DNA of 64,000 nt from Galbula dea (Eukaryota > Chordata > Aves > Piciformes > Galbulidae): assembly GCA_013399015.1 (NCBI GenBank), contig VWZX01001038.1, positions 100-64,099 on the forward strand. Direction: 5' to 3'. Each line of letters begins with the position of its first letter. The stretch's first letter is position 1. Position numbers and translations under genes: made by a program. Below the pieces are notes generated by a model. It was not told where the DNA came from, ran no database searches, and saw nothing but the letters and a program-made list of their open reading frames with translations. This document shows, in pieces, positions 47,801 through 57,780 of the stretch.

Positions 47801-50800
47801 ACCTCTTCTGGTTGAAAACCATAACCCCTTGTGCTATCACTACACTCCCTGACAGAAAGTCCCTCCTCATCTTTCCTGTAGTCAAATCAAATGTGTCAAG
47901 CAATCAGCAAGCAACTCTAAGTCACTTCTCTGCTCTACCCCTGCAGCATCAGCTGAGCACAGGCTACCCTGAATTATAAAGCTACATCTAGATTTAGTAT
48001 AGTATAAATATTTTTCTGATCACTAATTTTTGCCTCAGGCAATTAGTTTGGGGTTTTCAGACTGGAATGAAGTGGATCAGTGTAAATGTTGAAATCCACA
48101 CTGGTTTTGAGAGCAGGGAGTTGGAAGGAGATAGCCTACACTGCATGCCAGAACTTGATGGAGTTACACATTTCTGAGAAGGACACTGCAAATCTCTTGT
48201 GAAATGTTTTTTCTTCTCTGTGTAGGGCAGTTTTGCTGAAAATCTTGCATTTCTTCTGGAAGCTTTAAGGAAAGGTAAGCACTAGCACCTCCTGTTCTGA
48301 AACTCTTGTGTGTTTGCTCTTAAATGAAAAGTTACTGTGGATGTGTTTCCTCATCTGCTTCTACAGGTGGTATGAGGAAATCTAGCCCAAGAGTGTGTCA
48401 TGGCTGCAAAATAATGGAAAAAGTATGGAATACTAAACAAACATATACATAAGTTAATGTCATAAAGCAGGGATTGGTCAGCTATGAAGGACAGATTCTA
48501 TGATCCAGATAAAAGTCAGGAAAAGTAGTGGTTTTGTAAAACTTTACCATAGAAGTATTTCCTTGTAATCAGAAATAAAACCTGGCAGAGTAGAGGTATG
48601 CAGTCACTAATGTTGGAAAACACCTCTAAGATCATCAAGTCCAATATCATTGACCTGACACTGCCAAGTCACCACTAAACCATGGCCCTCAGCACCACAT
48701 CTCTGTGGTTTTTTGAACACTTACATAGACAGGGATGCCACCACTTCCCTGGCAGCCTCTGCCAATGCTTAACCACTCTTGCAGGGAAGAAATTTTTACT
48801 AATGTTAAACCTAACCGCCCCCGGTGCAACTTGAGGCTCATCCTGTTGCTTGTTACCTGGGAGAAGAGACCAACCCCCACCTGGCTCCAGTCTCCTTTCA
48901 GGAAGCTGGAGAGAGTGAGGTCTCCCCTGAGCCTCCTCCAGGCTAACCAACCTCAGTTCCCTCAGCTGCTCCTCACAACACTTGTGCTCCAGACCCTTCC
49001 TTGCCCTTCTCTGGACACACTCCAGCTCCACAATGTCCTTCTTGGAGTGCAGAGCCCAAAACTGACCCCAGGATTGGAGGTGTGGCCTCCCCAGTGCCCA
49101 GTCCAGGGGCAAAACCTACAACAACTTAGCCATTTTTCTTTTCTCTGTTGTAGCCATACCTGTGTGAAAGGAGACCTTAGGGAAAAGCTTAAAGGAAATA
49201 CATGAATTGTTAAAACTGGAATTTGGGAAAGCTGTAGGGGTGGAAATCTGCTGCTGTTGTAGCATCCTAACCTTTACAATTGCCATCTCAGGAGATCGAA
49301 CCAGCAGCTGTCCAGTCTTGTTTATACTGGATGAATTTGACTTGTTTGTTCATCACAAGAACCAGACCCTGCTCTATAACCTCTTTGACATATCCCAGTC
49401 AGCACAGACTCCAGTGACAGTGATTGGACTTACATGTAGACAGGTAAGAAATCACACTTCCTCATTCAGAGTTTTTACCTGGTTTAAAGAGACTTTTGTC
49501 TTCACTGGAACGTTCTCACTTCTCCTCTCCTGGAATCTTACTCTGCTGACTCTCTCCTGTAGTTCCTTGTCTCTCTTGAACCTGAAAGCACAGAACTGGA
49601 CACAATACTCTCAACTCTTGAAGGTTGGTTTTTTTTTTTAAGTACAAGAAAAAACACCAAAACCAACATACAGCAAACCCTTAAAACCCAAAAAGGCCCA
49701 CCCCAAATTCCTAGACACTAGAAGTGTAATCGATTCCAGAGGCAGCTGGAGGTGATCCTGGGCAAGCTGCTGTGGGTGCCCCTGCTTTAGCAGGGGATTT
49801 GGGCTGGATGATCCCCAGAGTCCCCTCCAACCTGGGATTCTGGGAAGATAAATATTGGCTCTTACGTTGTTTTGGGTTGTTTGAAGCTGGATTCTTGCAG
49901 TCTGACAAAAGGCCTGTGAACTGACAGTTGCCAACCTGCGTAGCCACCGAACAGTCAGCTTGGCTAGAGCTGTGATAGGCTGAAATATCTTGAATACAGA
50001 CTTGAGTAACTGAAATATTTACATAATCTTTGGAGCAGTTTTGCTGGGTATCCTAGCAACTACTTATCCTGTGTGATGTAGTGCATCACATGATATGGGG
50101 AAATGGCTCCTTGTTAGGCATTGGAAGCACATCGATTATGATCATTAGCAAAGGTCTTGTCAGAACAGTTGTAAGCTTAATGATTTAATCAACAAGGTTT
50201 ACACTGCTGTTTTCTCTTGCAGTTCTTACTGTAGCAAAGAATGCACTAAATGCATCTGCTTTTGTAATGATTATTTCTACTTGTGTTTTGTTTTTCCCAA
50301 GGATATCCTGGAGCTGTTGGAGAAGAGAGTAAAATCCAGGTTCTCTCACCGACAGATATACGTACTGAATTCCTTTGATTTCCAAAAATACTTGAAGATA
50401 TTCGAGGAACAACTTTCTCTCCCTGCTACATTTCCTGATGAGTCTTTTGCACAGAAATGGAATAACAACATTCAGGTATTTAGAACTCTGTGTACTTGGT
50501 ATAACTTCTAGAGTAAGAGCAGTTTATAAGTGTAAAGTCTTTATATAAAGATTAGTATTTCCTTTTGCTGTTTAAATTTGATAGGGAACAAATCAAGATT
50601 GTAATAGAGAATCTTTGCTTATTGAAGTCTGGAGATAAGATTGGAAGGATCACAAAAAAGACCAGAAAGCTAAGGTTAGGCATGAAGAATTGTATTGTCA
50701 AGCATAAGCTGAGCTCTTTCTGAAAAGGAGCTGCCTTGTGTTTGCAGGTGAGTATCAGATGATTGGCTGAGCTGATCCAAATGTGATTTCCCTTTCTTTT

Positions 50801-53800
50801 CCAGCATCTCTCAGAGGACAGAGCTGTGCAAGATGTGCTGAAGAACCTCTTTGACTACACTAAAGATCTGCGCTCGCTTCATTTGCTGTTGGTATGTGCT
50901 GGGATCTGGCTAGAATATCCTCTTGACTTAAAGAACTGGGAAATGACACTTGTGGTTTTCAAGCCAGTTACCTGAGCTTTACTTGAAACACCTTTTTCTT
51001 CAGTGGGCTTTTGGCAGCACTGCTTTCTGGCATGTTTGATCAGTCCATGCTGTGTTAATGAGGTTGTGTAGGTTTAGTTTCTGTAGCAGTTGTGTTGTGA
51101 GGATGTGCTGTTGAATTACAATGATGGTGGGGTTCTGGTGTTTGAAATAACTTTTGCCAGGTCTTTCCCTTTATAAAGCAAAATTCTAGGTGAAATGCTT
51201 TCAAAACATTCTTCCCTTTGTGAGATTCTTTCTGGCTGCTGGAGAGTCTGAAAACTGCTTGTACTAAACCATGCTTTTTCTTTAAGTCTGTTGTTGCAGG
51301 CAAATATTCCTCCTCTTTCACTAGACTAGACCAGCTTCATCAATGTCTGTCTTCTTCACAGATTGATACATTTCAGTGCCATTTTTTACTGTATTTTTAC
51401 ACTCTCCACTTTGTCCTCCTCCTCCTGAGACCAGTGGGGTCTCTCTGTTCCTGGGCTGTTTTTTTGGGTTACTCTTGAATAACTCTTGGTGAAGGTATGT
51501 GCACTTTGGGCATGAAAAGCACATGGTGCTGCATTTGGAATAACTTGGAGCTGAAGTATTTGTTGATGTCATTTCTCTTTCCATTCCTCCTTCTTCCTCA
51601 ACTGTTGCTCTTGCCACAGTGCTCCTGAGCACTTGTATTTATGGACTAGTTGCTCCTGGCTATCTCTTGAGTAAGAGCTTTCCCATATCTCTGTGGTCTT
51701 GTTAGGCATGCAGAGGAAATGCTTTTGTTTTCTTTTGTCACTTCCAATTTCTTCTCCTGTGGAGTACCAGATAAAATCACTTCATGAACTGTATGATTAG
51801 GCACCGCTTTGTTTTCCAGAGCTGGTTTCATATATGGAACTATTCAGGTAGCCTAGATGCTGCCCTGAATTCATCCATTACTGTGACACTAGTCCAGGAA
51901 ATGTGATCTTAATCTTCTAAATCTGGAGGTGCTGGAAGGCTACTAATCCCTCAAAATACAGAGGCAGAAGCTAATTCTGATCTGCCAAATAACTGCATTA
52001 TCTGGCATCGAGGGCCTGAGGAAGCTTTCAGGATGTTGCTTGGTAGCTTCAACCTTTCCCAGTTATCTTAGAGGGGAGAAGGAAAGCCTCCTCCCTGTGT
52101 GAGGAAAAAGGAGACTGCTGCCTTCCTTCTCCTGTCTCCTCAGAGAGAGGACTTCTGTGTTCAGTAAGTAGGAGGTAATGCTGATTCCTCCTATCCTGAC
52201 AGGCCAGCTAAAGATTCAAGTGTGGACAGGCTCTCTTGGAAGCTCTCTTCTGTTTTTTTTTTTCATCTGCCCTTCTCACTTCTGTTCTTTTAACACAGTT
52301 AATATAAACACAGCAACATTCATTACAGAAGAGAAGTAACACTTATTTAATCAGCTTAAAATATCTCTGTGCCTCTGTCAGTGTGAAAAGCCCACTAACC
52401 TATGTGTCTTGTCATGTGCAAATATTCAGCTTGTAACCTTCAGCTCTGTGGTGGGCAGCTCTTGGACTCCTCAGTGCTGACAGCTGTTCCCAGCACTGGC
52501 TTTAGAGCCACCCCAAAAACTAGATCACAGGCTTCCTCCTCTACTTCTGAAACACTGAGCATGACCAGAGTCCTCTTTTTGGTAGCTCTCCATTTACTAG
52601 AGTTTGTTTCAAGACTGCAGATTATTTCTAGTTTAGGGGCAGCAAGAGTCTCCCTCTGGATCAGAGAATTGTGCTGGTTGGAAGAGACCTCTACAATCAT
52701 CAGTCCAACCATTAACCTAGCACTGAACCCAGGAATCGAGGTGTGGCCTTGCTAGTGCTCACTACAGGAGGACAATCCCTTCTCTGGTCCTACTGGCCAC
52801 ACCCATTTCTGATACAGACCAGGCCTCCTTGACCATCTGGGCACACTTAGCTCATCTTTGGCCACTGTTGACCAGCATCCCCAGGTCCTTTCCCCCCAAG
52901 GCAGCTTTCCAACCACTCTGCCCCAAGCCTGCAGTGTTGATGAGGTTGTGACCCAAGTGCAGGATGCAGTACATGGCCTTGTTGAACCTCATCCCATTGA
53001 CCTCATCCCATGGATCCAGCCTGGCCAGACCCCTCTGCAGAGCTCCTACCCTCCAGCAGATCAACACTGCCACCCAATTTGGTGTCATCTGCAGACTCAC
53101 TGAGGGTGCACTGCATCCCCTCATCCAGATCATCATTAAAGATATGAAACAGAAGTGACCTCAAAACTGAGCCCTGGGGAACACCTCTGGTGACCAGCCA
53201 CCAACTGGATGTAGCTCTGTTGTCCACCTCTCTCTGAGTTCAGCCATCCAGACAGTTATCTCACCCAGTGAAGCATACATTTGTCCAAGCCAGCTTCTCC
53301 AGGAGAATACTGTGGGAAATAATATCAGGGCTTTACTGAAGTCCAGGAAGATGACAAGATAGTTGTAAGTAGTTGGAAGACACCCTTACAGCAATCACTG
53401 AAGTTATGCTAATTCACTGAAATGAATATAAACAAGTTAATGAGTGTTTATCTCCTCTAGTGAGGAGACTTGAAAGTTTAAAGCCTGGAAAAGCTTCCTG
53501 GCAAAATGTAGTTGTAGCTACCAGCTATTTGGAAGGTTTTCAGTATGAGCCTGCTGTGTGTGTTGGGTTTCTTCCTTAATGTTTCCAGTAGATGACTCCA
53601 GGGGAAATGTGTTCTTCTGTGTTCTGTCTCTAAGTAGGAAGAAGTATGTCTGGTAATTAGTAATTAAATGAGAAATGTCTTCTGCTTTATTTTTAGATGC
53701 TGGCTGTATGTAACATTACTGTGCATCACCCACACCTCACTGCATTAGATCTTCAGGGGGCAAGCAAGCTGTGTAGAACTGACTCCAAAGCAAACATTGT

Positions 53801-56483
53801 ACATGGTAAAGCTCAGCTCTTCCCCCTTCATGTTTCTTAAGAGTATGGAATGTGTCAAATCCCTCCCTGAAATCCTTCTGATGCAAGAGGTGCTGTATAG
53901 GGCAGGGTCCTTCGTTGGTATGTGCTGTTGCAGGGAATACCTCTGCCCACTAAGGTGTGTGGATAAAACAATGCCAGGTAAACCACAAATGGAGTTAAAG
54001 GATAGTTGATGGAAGTTCTACAACACAGGGAGCTGGGGCAGTGTCTTGTGATGACACAGGCTGACAGCTCTCAGTACCAGACAGCACCTGCCAGGCAGGG
54101 AGAGCACCAGGAGCCTGGCTGAAGGAGGCAGCCTGGGCAGGGTTTCTGTCCAGATACTGATACTGACCTCCTCCTGCCAGTGCTGGGAGCTAGAGGACAC
54201 TGCAGACATCCTGGCTGGGAGCTGTAACAGTGAAACCCTCTGAGAATTGGCTACAGCCACAGTTTGAGTGTGTGTACTGGGGTTCTGTGCTCTCAGAACT
54301 CCAGCAGCATGTGCTTACCTGTGGTGAATGGAGCTGCAGCTGGTGCTGTGCTGGCTCCTCTGGCACCTTGGCTGCTGCCTGTGCCTCCTCCAGGGCTTCT
54401 CCCCTGGTGAAGCTCCACTAATGGGAAGTACTGAGCACATGCTTCACTTCTCTCTGAAAAAGTGGTTTGGAACCTGTACAAACAGGGAGAAGAAATAAAT
54501 GTCTCCTGGTGAGGGTACTAAGGCTAAATACAGTCACAGGAGGAACTGCTTCCCTCATCAGGAATCCTACATCAGCTGATCCTACTGCTTCCTTACAGCT
54601 CCCAGATTTTACAGGCATTGGTTTGTCTGAAGCCTGTGATTCCCAAAGTCTCCTTGGTACCACAGAGCTCATTGCCTCTATCACTTCTTTAGCTGTGAAT
54701 AGTGAATAATCTCTTCAAACTCCTCTCATGATATGCTGTAAAGGAGCAGGGACATTGTCTTGGTGCAGCTGAAAATTCTTGACACTTAAATTTCTTGCTT
54801 TTTGATGGAAGCAGCCTATTTCTTCACAGTCTTGCTTCAGATACCTGGAAAACAAAACACACTCTTATCTAGCCTCTGCAGTTTTGGGTTTCTGTTTGGT
54901 TTGTTTGGGTTTTTTTTAATCTTACAAGGATAGATTACAAAAATAGGTGAGGCCTCCAGCACATAAAAACAGAATGTGAACTGCTTGTGATTCTGACATG
55001 CTTAGGAAAAATAGTGAAGGCTCTTGTCTTTCCCTTTAGGTTTGTCTGTCCTGGAAATCTGCCTCATCATAGCTATGAAACACTTAAATGAAGTTTATGA
55101 AGGAGAACCATTTAACTTCCAGATGGTTTACAATGGTGAGAGAGATGCATGAACTTTACAACCACTAAATCATTTACTTTCCCCCAGCTAACTTCTTTTT
55201 CCCCCCCTATCCTGATACAGAATTCCAGAAGTTCATCCAAAGGAAGGCACATTGTATGTACAACTTTGAAAAGCCAGTTGTCATGAAGGTAAGCCTGAAG
55301 CGTCTTCTTTTTGTGCTTGTAAAGTATTTAGATGTTGGGCTGGTTTTCTAGTGCATAGATGTCATAGAATCACAGAATCATTTTGGCTGGAAAAGGCCTT
55401 TCAGATCACCAAGTCCAACCATTAACCCAGCACTGCCAGGTCACCACTAACCCATGGCCCTCAGAGCCACATCTACACATTTTTTCAGCCCTACCAGGGA
55501 TGGTGACTTCATCACTGCCCTGGGCAGCCTGGGCCAGGCCTTGACAACCCTTTTGAGGAAGAGATTTTTCTCAATATGCAACCTAAGCCTCCCCTGGCAC
55601 AACTTGAGGCTGTTTCCTCTTGTCCTGTTGCTTGTTGCCTGGGAGAAGAGACCAACCCCCACCTGGCTCCAGCCTCCTTTCAGTGAGCTCTCTCCTCTGA
55701 GCCTCCTCTTCTCCAGACTAACCAAGCCCAGCTGATCTTGCCACAGTCTATTTCCCTGAATAACAGAGTCACTCCCAGCCAGTGACACATAACCAGGTTG
55801 CAGATACCATTTAAGAAGAAAGCCAAAAGGTACAACAGAGCTGTCAGTTACTGTTGGCCCCCTGGGATCTTATCAATAATTAATTGGTGGGGAGCAGGAG
55901 GCTGGGGCCAGGCTTTGTTCAGGGGTGCCCAGGGACAGGACAAGAGGGAACAGGCACGGACTGGAACAGAGGAAGTTCCAGCTAAACATAAGGAGGAACT
56001 TCTTCACTTTGAGGCTGGTGGAGCACTGGCCCAGGCTGCCCAGAGAGGTGGTGGAGTCTCCATCTCTGGAGACATTCCCAACCTGCCTGGCCTCCTGTGC
56101 AGCCTGCTGTAGGTGACCCTGCTCTGCCAGAGGGATTGGACTAGATGATCTCCAGAGGTCCCCTCCAAGCCCTAACATCCTCTGATCACAGCTTTCTGTC
56201 CAAACAGCACCTCAAGAGGTCATTCCAAAGGAGCAGTACAGCCTGGCATGATGGCATCCCTCCTTTTCCTGATCTCTTTTTCTTTCCTTTTTAGGCATTT
56301 GAACACTTAGTACAACTGGAACTAGTAAAACCACTAGAGAAGCCATCTGTCCGTGCTCAGAGAGAGTACCTCTTGATGAGGCTGCTTTTGGACAGCAATC
56401 AAATCATGGATGCTTTGCAAGTCTACCCCAACTGCCCAACAGATGTGAAGCAGTGGGCAACATCCTCCCTCAGCTGGCTCTGA
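41812..56483 (+). CDS. ORC4: Origin recognition complex subunit 4, complete 13-exon coding sequence
   Basis: ORC4 is an AAA+ subunit of the nuclear origin recognition complex, which binds replication origins and with CDC6 and CDT1 loads the MCM helicase. Joining 41812-41868, 42913-42989, 44725-44815, 45451-45526, 45928-46013, 48226-48274, 49292-49443, 50302-50475, 50805-50891, 53697-53805, 55040-55135, 55221-55288 and 56295-56483 gives 1311 nt and 436 residues, the length I recall for human ORC4. Walker A GPRGSGKT is residues 67-74 and Walker B LFILDEFD is 155-162. Tyr174, the site of a known human Meier-Gorlin change, is intact, as is Arg209, the position I recall as the arginine finger acting on ORC1. 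The C-terminal winged-helix part ends ATSSLSWL. The start was chosen for the MSKRK homology and a G at -3. All junctions keep frame; all introns are GT-AG except intron 45527-45927, which is GC-AG. I see no disabling change. Confidence 0.97.
42281..42646 (-). mobile_element. CR1 LINE 3' region, antisense, in ORC4 intron
   Basis: Antisense CR1 of a distinct subfamily (ggtggaagggacccaatagg, gcttcttaaactccatcagg, ggaggctgttccagatccc, gagaaccttttcctaatctc). It lies in the intron between coding exons 1 and 2. Confidence 0.9.
42913..42989 (+). CDS. ORC4: ORC4 coding exon 2 (residues 20-45 in part)
   Basis: Encodes VQKVLRERF onward to HQY plus two bases of codon 45. Acceptor ctgtag, donor gtgaga. 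The segment leads into the AAA+ fold and its LRERF core matches vertebrate ORC4. Confidence 0.93.
44725..44815 (+). CDS. ORC4: ORC4 coding exon 3 with Walker A (residues 45-75)
   Basis: Contains AHGESNSALIIGPRGSGKT; the P-loop is at residues 67-74 with Lys73. Acceptor ccacag, donor gtgaga, ends in phase 0. This is the best single landmark for the gene. Confidence 0.97.
44856..45052 (-). mobile_element. CR1 LINE 3' end, antisense (left arm of an inverted pair)
   Basis: Begins with catagaatcatggattc, then agttgggaaagatctctcag and ctccagggatggtgactccacc, and ends at ttcagtgaagaaattgtttc, where the sequence turns straight into a sense CR1. It lies in the intron after coding exon 3. Confidence 0.9.
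45053..45214 (+). mobile_element. CR1 LINE 3' end, sense (right arm of an inverted pair)
   Basis: Sense CR1 from ccccaaaagggttctcaagc through ggtggagacaccatccctgg to ggactggatgatcgtagattc and tatgatgctgtgac. It covers the same consensus interval as the left arm, in opposite orientation, with no spacer. Confidence 0.9.
45451..45526 (+). CDS. ORC4: ORC4 coding exon 4 (residues 76-101 in part)
   Basis: Encodes LINQALKDLKEIKQ to EVHLN plus one base of Gly101. Acceptor cccctag. The only donor that keeps the conserved HLNGLLQ frame with the next exon is gcaagt at 45527, a GC donor. Using the GT three bases later in the reading would shift the frame. Confidence 0.93.
45928..46013 (+). CDS. ORC4: ORC4 coding exon 5 (residues 101-129)
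   Basis: Encodes (G)LLQTNDKVALKEITRQL through VVGDKVF, among the most conserved parts of vertebrate ORC4. Acceptor tttcag, donor gtaagt, phase 0 at the end. Confidence 0.96.
46422..46605 (-). mobile_element. CR1 LINE 3' end, antisense, with internal deletion
   Basis: Opens with aatcatagaatcagttagg, then ttggaaaagacctttaagg. The ccaggaatggtgaca block is followed directly by cctgtgccaatgcctaacc, lacking about 25 bases present in other copies. It lies in ORC4 intron 46014-48225. Confidence 0.9.
47723..47886 (-). mobile_element. CR1 LINE 3' fragment, antisense
   Basis: ggatcatagaaaggttagag, then ttggaagggacctttagagg and the catctagtccaagctcc block. It is followed by the ccccttgtgctatcactacac block, which is the next part of that CR1 subfamily. 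Same ORC4 intron as 46422-46605. Confidence 0.8.
48226..48274 (+). CDS. ORC4: ORC4 coding exon 6 (residues 130-146 in part)
   Basis: A 49-base exon encoding GSFAENLAFLLEALRK plus one base of Gly146. Acceptor tgtag, donor gtaagc. Confidence 0.94.
48600..49116 (-). mobile_element. CR1 LINE 3' region, antisense
   Basis: About 515 bases with the full antisense order from ggaaaacacctctaagatc to ggattggaggtgtggcctcc. It lies in the intron before ORC4 coding exon 7 and ends only about 175 bases before that exon. Confidence 0.94.
49292..49443 (+). CDS. ORC4: ORC4 coding exon 7 with Walker B (residues 146-196)
   Basis: Encodes DRTSSCPVLFILDEFDLF onward to IGLTCRQ. Walker B Asp159 and Glu160 and Tyr174 are present. 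The last codon is CAG (Gln196), where the human protein as I recall it has Leu; this also makes a stronger CAG/gtaag donor. Confidence 0.97.
49550..49620 (-). mobile_element. CR1 scrap, antisense
   Basis: Eroded antisense text (gctgactctctcctgtagttcc, cttgtctctcttgaacc, cacagaactggacacaatac) matches the ctggactctctccagttgttc and gaactggggagcccagaactgg blocks of the copy at 58008-58537. Confidence 0.6.
49731..49844 (+). mobile_element. CR1 3'-terminal fragment, sense
   Basis: Sense terminal block: ccagaggcagctggaggtgatcc, gctgctgtgggtgcccctgc, gggctggatgatccccagag, ending gggattctggg. Same subfamily as 23580-24031. Confidence 0.9.
50302..50475 (+). CDS. ORC4: ORC4 coding exon 8 (residues 197-254)
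   Basis: Encodes DILELLEKRVKSRFSHRQ, including Arg209, and the following lid region to WNNNIQ. Acceptor cccaag, donor gtattt (weaker than the others). In frame on both sides. Confidence 0.96.
50805..50891 (+). CDS. ORC4: ORC4 coding exon 9 (residues 255-283)
   Basis: Encodes HLSEDRAVQDVLKNLFDY through RSLHLLL. Acceptor ttccag, donor gtatgt, phase 0 on both sides. Confidence 0.95.
52659..53361 (-). pseudogene. CR1 LINE with decayed reverse-transcriptase ORF end, antisense
   Basis: This copy reaches further 5' into CR1 than most others here. On the minus strand at 53003-53227 an open stretch contains GVPQGSVL, LLFHIFNDDLDEG and the ADDTKL reverse-transcriptase core, typical of CR1 ORF2. It is broken and not functional. 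Between the terminal block (ending about 52729) and the ggaatcgaggtgtggcc block, about 430 bases found in the copy at 32376-32946 are missing, so the element has an internal deletion. It lies in the largest ORC4 intron (50892-53696), about 335 bases before coding exon 10. Confidence 0.9.
53697..53805 (+). CDS. ORC4: ORC4 coding exon 10 (residues 284-320 in part)
   Basis: Encodes MLAVCNITVHHPHLTALDL to DSKANIVH plus one base of Gly320. Acceptor tttttag, donor gtaaag. This linker into the C-terminal domain is the most diverged exon compared with the mammalian protein as I recall it. Confidence 0.94.
55040..55135 (+). CDS. ORC4: ORC4 coding exon 11 (residues 320-352 in part)
   Basis: Encodes (G)LSVLEICLIIAMKHLNEVY through FNFQMVYN. 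Acceptor ctttag, donor gtgaga. The next intron (55136-55220) is only 85 bases long. Confidence 0.96.
55221..55288 (+). CDS. ORC4: ORC4 coding exon 12 (residues 352-374)
   Basis: Encodes (E)FQKFIQRKAHCMYNFEKPV and VMK, part of the winged-helix region. Acceptor atacag, donor gtaagc, ends in phase 0. Confidence 0.96.
55361..55740 (-). mobile_element. CR1 LINE 3' region, antisense, in ORC4 last intron
   Basis: Starts with tcatagaatcacagaatcat, an antisense octamer pair. It then has the aaaaggcctttcagatcacc, cagggatggtgacttcatc and gcctgggagaagagaccaacc blocks. The 5' part has a small deletion near 55687. Confidence 0.93.
55892..56188 (+). mobile_element. CR1 LINE 3' end, sense, in ORC4 last intron
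   Basis: Sense copy (gagcaggaggctggggccagg, cacgga..., gcccagagaggtggtggag, gggattggactagatgatctc). With the antisense copy at 55361-55740 it fills about two thirds of the 1006-base intron 55289-56294 and ends about 105 bases before the final exon. Confidence 0.93.
56295..56483 (+). CDS. ORC4: ORC4 final coding exon (residues 375-436 and stop)
   Basis: Encodes AFEHLVQLELVKPLEKP to NCPTDVKQWATSSLSWL and TGA. It forms the end of the winged-helix domain. Acceptor tttttag. The terminal WATSSLSWL matches vertebrate ORC4. Confidence 0.97.
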   Translation, partial: AFEHLVQLELVKPLEKPSVRAQREYLLMRLLLDSNQIMDALQVYPNCPTDVKQWATSSLSWL

Positions 56484-57400
56484 GCTTGCTGCACCTTGCA
56501 GCCTCACTTGTTAAATCACTGTAACTCCAGGCTGTAGAGTGTTCAGGTTAGTAAGTTTCTGGCAGAAGTTTGCTTTAGTGATAAGGTTGGGATTTTGGTT
56601 TTTCAAGAGAACTTACTGATCTTACCTTCTAATGGTCATAAATGTGACTGACTGCAGCCCTCAGGCAGCCCAGCTCTGTCCTTTCCTCTCACACACCCTT
56701 TCCACTCTGGAGAAGTCCAAGATCTTTGGGATGTCTGCATCTCAGATCAAGCCTGGTCCAGACCCTGGCTCAGGAGTGTGCTGCCACCCACACTGCATTC
56801 TGAAGCACACATCCATCTCTAATGCAGTTCAAAGCTCATACTTAAAAGCTTTAGTTTAAAGCTCACCAAACTAAGTACTTTTTCTTCTCCAATTTGACTT
56901 GGCATGGAAAATTTACTTAATTAAACCTTTAATCACAACTAGCTTCAGCTGCTCAGGCTATTTCTTTGTGCAAAGTACAACCCACCTTCTCTCCAAAGTG
57001 GTTGGCTGTTGCCAGCAGTGAGCAGTCCAGTGCTCAAGGTGTGACTTGACCATGTGCACCTGTGTCTCCCTGGCCCTCTGGCCTAGCTCTCACAGAGCTG
57101 CTGTGGACTGTAGCTGGGGTGAGGAGTGGATTTTACAGCTGGTCTGGTGAAAGACCTGTGTGAAAGGTGTAGAATATGGTAGCTGTAATTCCAAGATCCA
57201 GCATCAGAAGGATGTTTCTTTCCAGGGCAGGGTTACCCTTGGTTTGGCACCACATGAAGGACATACTGGGTAAATCCGAGCTGCTAGAATAGTGTGACCT
57301 TGCTGATGGCAGTGGCTGGAGGTAGTGAAGGACATGCTGAACTCTAACCCTCCTCTTATGATGCAGAACAGCCAGGAGGTTTTTTTTTTTTCCCCCCCTG

Positions 57401-57406
57401 AATAAA
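57401..57406 (+). terminator. Candidate ORC4 poly(A) signal (proximal)
   Basis: AATAAA preceded by a T-run and C-run (57381-57398) and followed by AACTCATTTTT. It would give a 3' UTR of about 0.94 kb. Confidence 0.5.
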
Positions 57407-57757
57407 GTTAACTCATTTTTACCTTGAAGCCCATATAATGTCATACATATTTTTAGCAGCCCCAGGGCTTGTCTGTCAAAAAGCTGAAGACATTTCAGTG
57501 ATGTTTGTTCATGCTTGGACCCTTTTGCTCTGCTCTCACTCAGAGCCCTCCTCTTCAAGAGTTATTTCATTTCTTCTGCCCTTTCCTGCTTCATGAGGCT
57601 GTTGTCTACCCCACTGCACAGCTTGAAGAGCAGAGCAGTACTTCCAAAGCAGCAGCAAAATCAGTCATAGGATTATCCTGACTGTGGCCTATTCTCTCAG
57701 TGATGGCTTAGACAACCTCTGTGATGCTGGCAAAAGGGAGCACTGCTGCAAACTACA

Positions 57758-57763
57758 AATAAA
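57758..57763 (+). terminator. Candidate ORC4 poly(A) signal (distal)
   Basis: AATAAA followed by GATGTTTTAAGACTTTTTGC, a GT/T-rich downstream context. It would give a 3' UTR of about 1.3 kb. Confidence 0.55.
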
Positions 57764-57780
57764 GATGTTTTAAGACTTTT

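Larger units (their letters stand above)
56484..57780 (+). other. ORC4: ORC4 3' UTR (inferred)
   Basis: Non-repetitive sequence after the stop with three candidate polyadenylation signals in the right orientation: ATTAAA at 56920-56925, AATAAA at 57401-57406 and AATAAA at 57758-57763. The last is followed by a T-rich stretch. Which end is used cannot be told from sequence alone. Confidence 0.6.

Noticed and set aside
48675..49205. Two overlapping open frames of about 145-156 codons on opposite strands
   Set aside because: Both lie within the antisense CR1 copy at 48600-49116 and repeat words found in the other CR1 frames.
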